A stretch of 64,000 bases of DNA from Geosiphon pyriformis (lineage: Eukaryota > Glomeromycota > Glomeromycetes > Archaeosporales > Geosiphonaceae), in assembly GCA_016748015.1 (NCBI GenBank), contig JAAOMT010000129.1:62001-126000 (forward strand), read 5' to 3'. Position 1 is the stretch's first letter, and every line of letters begins with the position of its first letter. Positions 62,282-64,000 of the stretch are shown here, piece by piece. The notes beneath the pieces are model-generated. The model searched no databases. It saw only the letters and a program-made list of their open reading frames with translations, and was not told where the DNA came from. The position numbers and the translations under genes are program-made.

Positions 62282-64000
62282 CCGGGCACTGATTCACCAG
62301 CCAAGCAAGTGTTCAAAAGCACCAACAACATCTCCAAGACAGACCTATCACAATGTTTCCAAAGCTCATTTGAGATACCCAACAGACCAGCAGCTTTGCC
62401 ATCAGGAAGGATGGAAACCATCCCAAACAACTTGTCAAAACCAATCGGACACATCACCTTTGAAAAAGCCTCATCAAAAACATACTCCAAAGGCTGATAT
62501 TGGCGACACCATTTACTTGACATATTATCGACCACCCGACGCTTCCTAGTTCAACCCTTCATGATCACGTCCACCTTGCTCATAACCTGATCAGGCTCCA
62601 AAACCAGTTCACTATCAACAACCAAGTGATCAAGCACCACCTTACAAAATGGGTGCTCCAGCACACTCCTTATCGTATAATCTTTATTGACCTCAAAGCT
62701 TTCCATTCTCTTATCTATGGCTGATCTAATGTTAGCCTTCTTGGCGTTCTGAGACTCAATGAGCTTAAATGCACAATATGATTTTCGAGTGCTTGAGAGA
62801 GCAAAAAGGACATGACCAGAGTCCATACCAAAATCCATCAGATCCCAAATGATTAAAGCCTTAATACTGTCCAGAGAAGTCCAACAATCCATGAAAGAAG
62901 CAAAACCAACAACATCTTCCTTACGCGATGTCTTGATGATCTTAAAAACCAAAAGCTCCAATTTGTAAAACTTTGAGGATTCCTTAGAGAAAACTCTATC
63001 AAAGTTCTTGAATCATTTTTTTTTGAAAGTACTATTAGCTAAAAGCACTATGACCTCGCAAATGACGTCCCACATCACATCCAAATCTGAGAATCTTACA
63101 GAGGTGGCAAACTTATCTGAGAACATTGCTGCATTGGCCAAAGTGGCACACCTGAAATTGTCCCATTTACTCTCATCAATGCCCCTAATGTTAAACTTCC
63201 ATTGATCTCTATTCGCCTGCCTACGAAAAAAGTTCGAATGCATATCCAAAAGTCCACCCAAACCCACAGACACACAAACTGTTTGATGATCAGTATCAAA
63301 ATACTCACTAACATCCAAAACATCTTGGCTTACTATCGCATTGACCAAATTTGACGAAATGAACACATAATCAATAGTTCTTACAACACCCCTTGAATTT
63401 CTCCAGGTAGGACTTTTTGCCAATGAATTCCCTGCCAGAGAATTGACCATTCCCAAATCCAAACACTTCTTAAAACTAGCACACCTGCGAGAGCCATCTT
63501 CATTGAAATCACCACCCAAAATGACAAAAGAAGACTCATTCACAGCCCTAGCTATCAAGGAATTGACTTCACTAGCTTGAGAGAAACGGACTGCCAGAGA
63601 AGCACCAGCATAAAGCCCCAAAATTGATACCAAAAGTTTGTTCTTAAAAAGCAACTTAATTGAAAGAAGCCAACCAGGCACCTTAGAAACCTTATACACA
63701 TGGCGAGCCAGAGAATTGTCTACAACAATAGCAACACCCGAACTCAGATTACCAGAATCTTGACCTGAAGTAAAGACTCAAACACCATCAAACCTAGTTG
63801 CAATCCATGGACAGACCTTACTCTTTAGCTTGGTCTTAGTAACAATAGAAATCAAATTGTTCATATTCTTGTGCCAACAAATGACATCTTCCTGTTTTGC
63901 AGGATTGTTCATACCTCTAACATTACACGTGGCAATTTTCCAAATTAAGTGAGTCATTGAGAAGACAGGGGAACTGACAAACCCAAACCAGAGCACAGAA

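Larger units (their letters stand above)
58635..63957 (-). pseudogene. LINE copy E ORF2: endonuclease-RT-RNase H
   Basis: Starts MTHLIWKIATCNVRGMNN at 63957, overlapping the ORF1 TGA as ATGA. Endonuclease about 63957-63030 (VILGGDFNEDG, FDTDHQTV). RT about 62960-60590, with RIFYDSLLC and the catalytic AAGAFVDDTIW intact (about 61000). RNase H about 59920-59500, where YTDGS reads YTNGS (Asp to Asn, G-to-A), so RNase H is probably dead. TGA at Trp positions: about 63778, 63013, 62552 and 60585; CGA-type Arg to TGA near 61221; TAG at about 61576 and 59656. Otherwise long open runs (323 residues at 59606-58635). Confidence 0.85.
58515..64000 (-). mobile_element. LINE copy E, partial at window edge, split by an LTR
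   Basis: Minus-strand copy: poly(A) as a T-run at 58498-58514, 3' UTR 58515-58634, ORF2 58635-63957, and the last codons of ORF1 running off the window. Interrupted by the LTR at 61631-62281. Higher GC and longer open stretches than copies A, C and D suggest a younger copy. Its left flank beyond the T-run was not matched to a duplication because the right end is outside the window. Confidence 0.85.

Noticed and set aside
5061-63780. Genome-wide use of UGA as tryptophan
   Set aside because: CNOT1, SDF2-like and BRD8-like exons use TGG for Trp and show no in-frame TGA; TGA-for-Trp is confined to the elements, which also contain many TGG codons.
1-64000. CRISPR arrays, bacterial operons, rRNA or tRNA genes
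   Set aside because: None seen; introns, gene content and retrotransposons indicate eukaryotic nuclear DNA.

Overview
The window is AT-rich nuclear DNA from a fungus: a compact island of intron-containing host genes between long stretches of nested and decaying retrotransposons. The gene set (CNOT1/Not1, an SDF2-like MIR protein, an NLI/FCP1-type phosphatase, a BRD8/Bdc1-like SANT-bromodomain protein) is eukaryotic, introns are mostly about 50-350 bp, and the LINE and Ty3/gypsy proteins resemble families I recall from arbuscular mycorrhizal fungi (Glomeromycotina). That placement is an inference from memory; no search was run.

Layout. 1-3148: badly decayed minus-strand LINE (copy A). 3165-9963: nearly full-length minus-strand LINE (copy B) between 16-bp direct repeats. 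9980-11600: AT desert. About 11609-19236: plus-strand LINE (copy C), split by a solo LTR at 15518-16380. 19252-20150: AT desert. 20293-38593: host genes in the order CNOT1 (+), a frame-broken unrecognised gene (-), a Tc1/mariner remnant, SDF2-like (+), NIF phosphatase (-), BRD8-like (-). 38600-39992: AT desert. 40006-56611: a minus-strand LINE (copy D) between 13-bp direct repeats, split by a complete 9.88-kb Ty3/gypsy element (42928-52807) with its own 4-bp target duplication. About 56680-58330: remnant of a second LINE lineage. About 58515-64000: a fifth LINE copy (E, minus), running off the right edge and interrupted by an LTR (61631-62281) that contains an assembly gap.

The LINEs share one plan: a 5' UTR of about 150 nt; ORF1 with an RRM-like segment and a CCHC knuckle; ORF2 with endonuclease, reverse transcriptase and RNase H; a conserved 3' UTR; and a poly(A) tail. 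In the four copies where the junction is visible, ORF1 and ORF2 overlap at ATGA. The gypsy element encodes Gag, protease, a cysteine-pair-rich module, a dUTPase, RT-RNase H and integrase, plus an extra ORF after pol.

The most notable signal is mutational. The two gypsy LTRs have equal length and differ at about 43 sites, all transitions. Stops inside the elements fall mostly at tryptophan positions as TGA, and catalytic residues of protease, dUTPase, RT and RNase H are lost by G-to-A or C-to-T changes. This suggests deamination-type decay that does not follow the classical CpA form of RIP.
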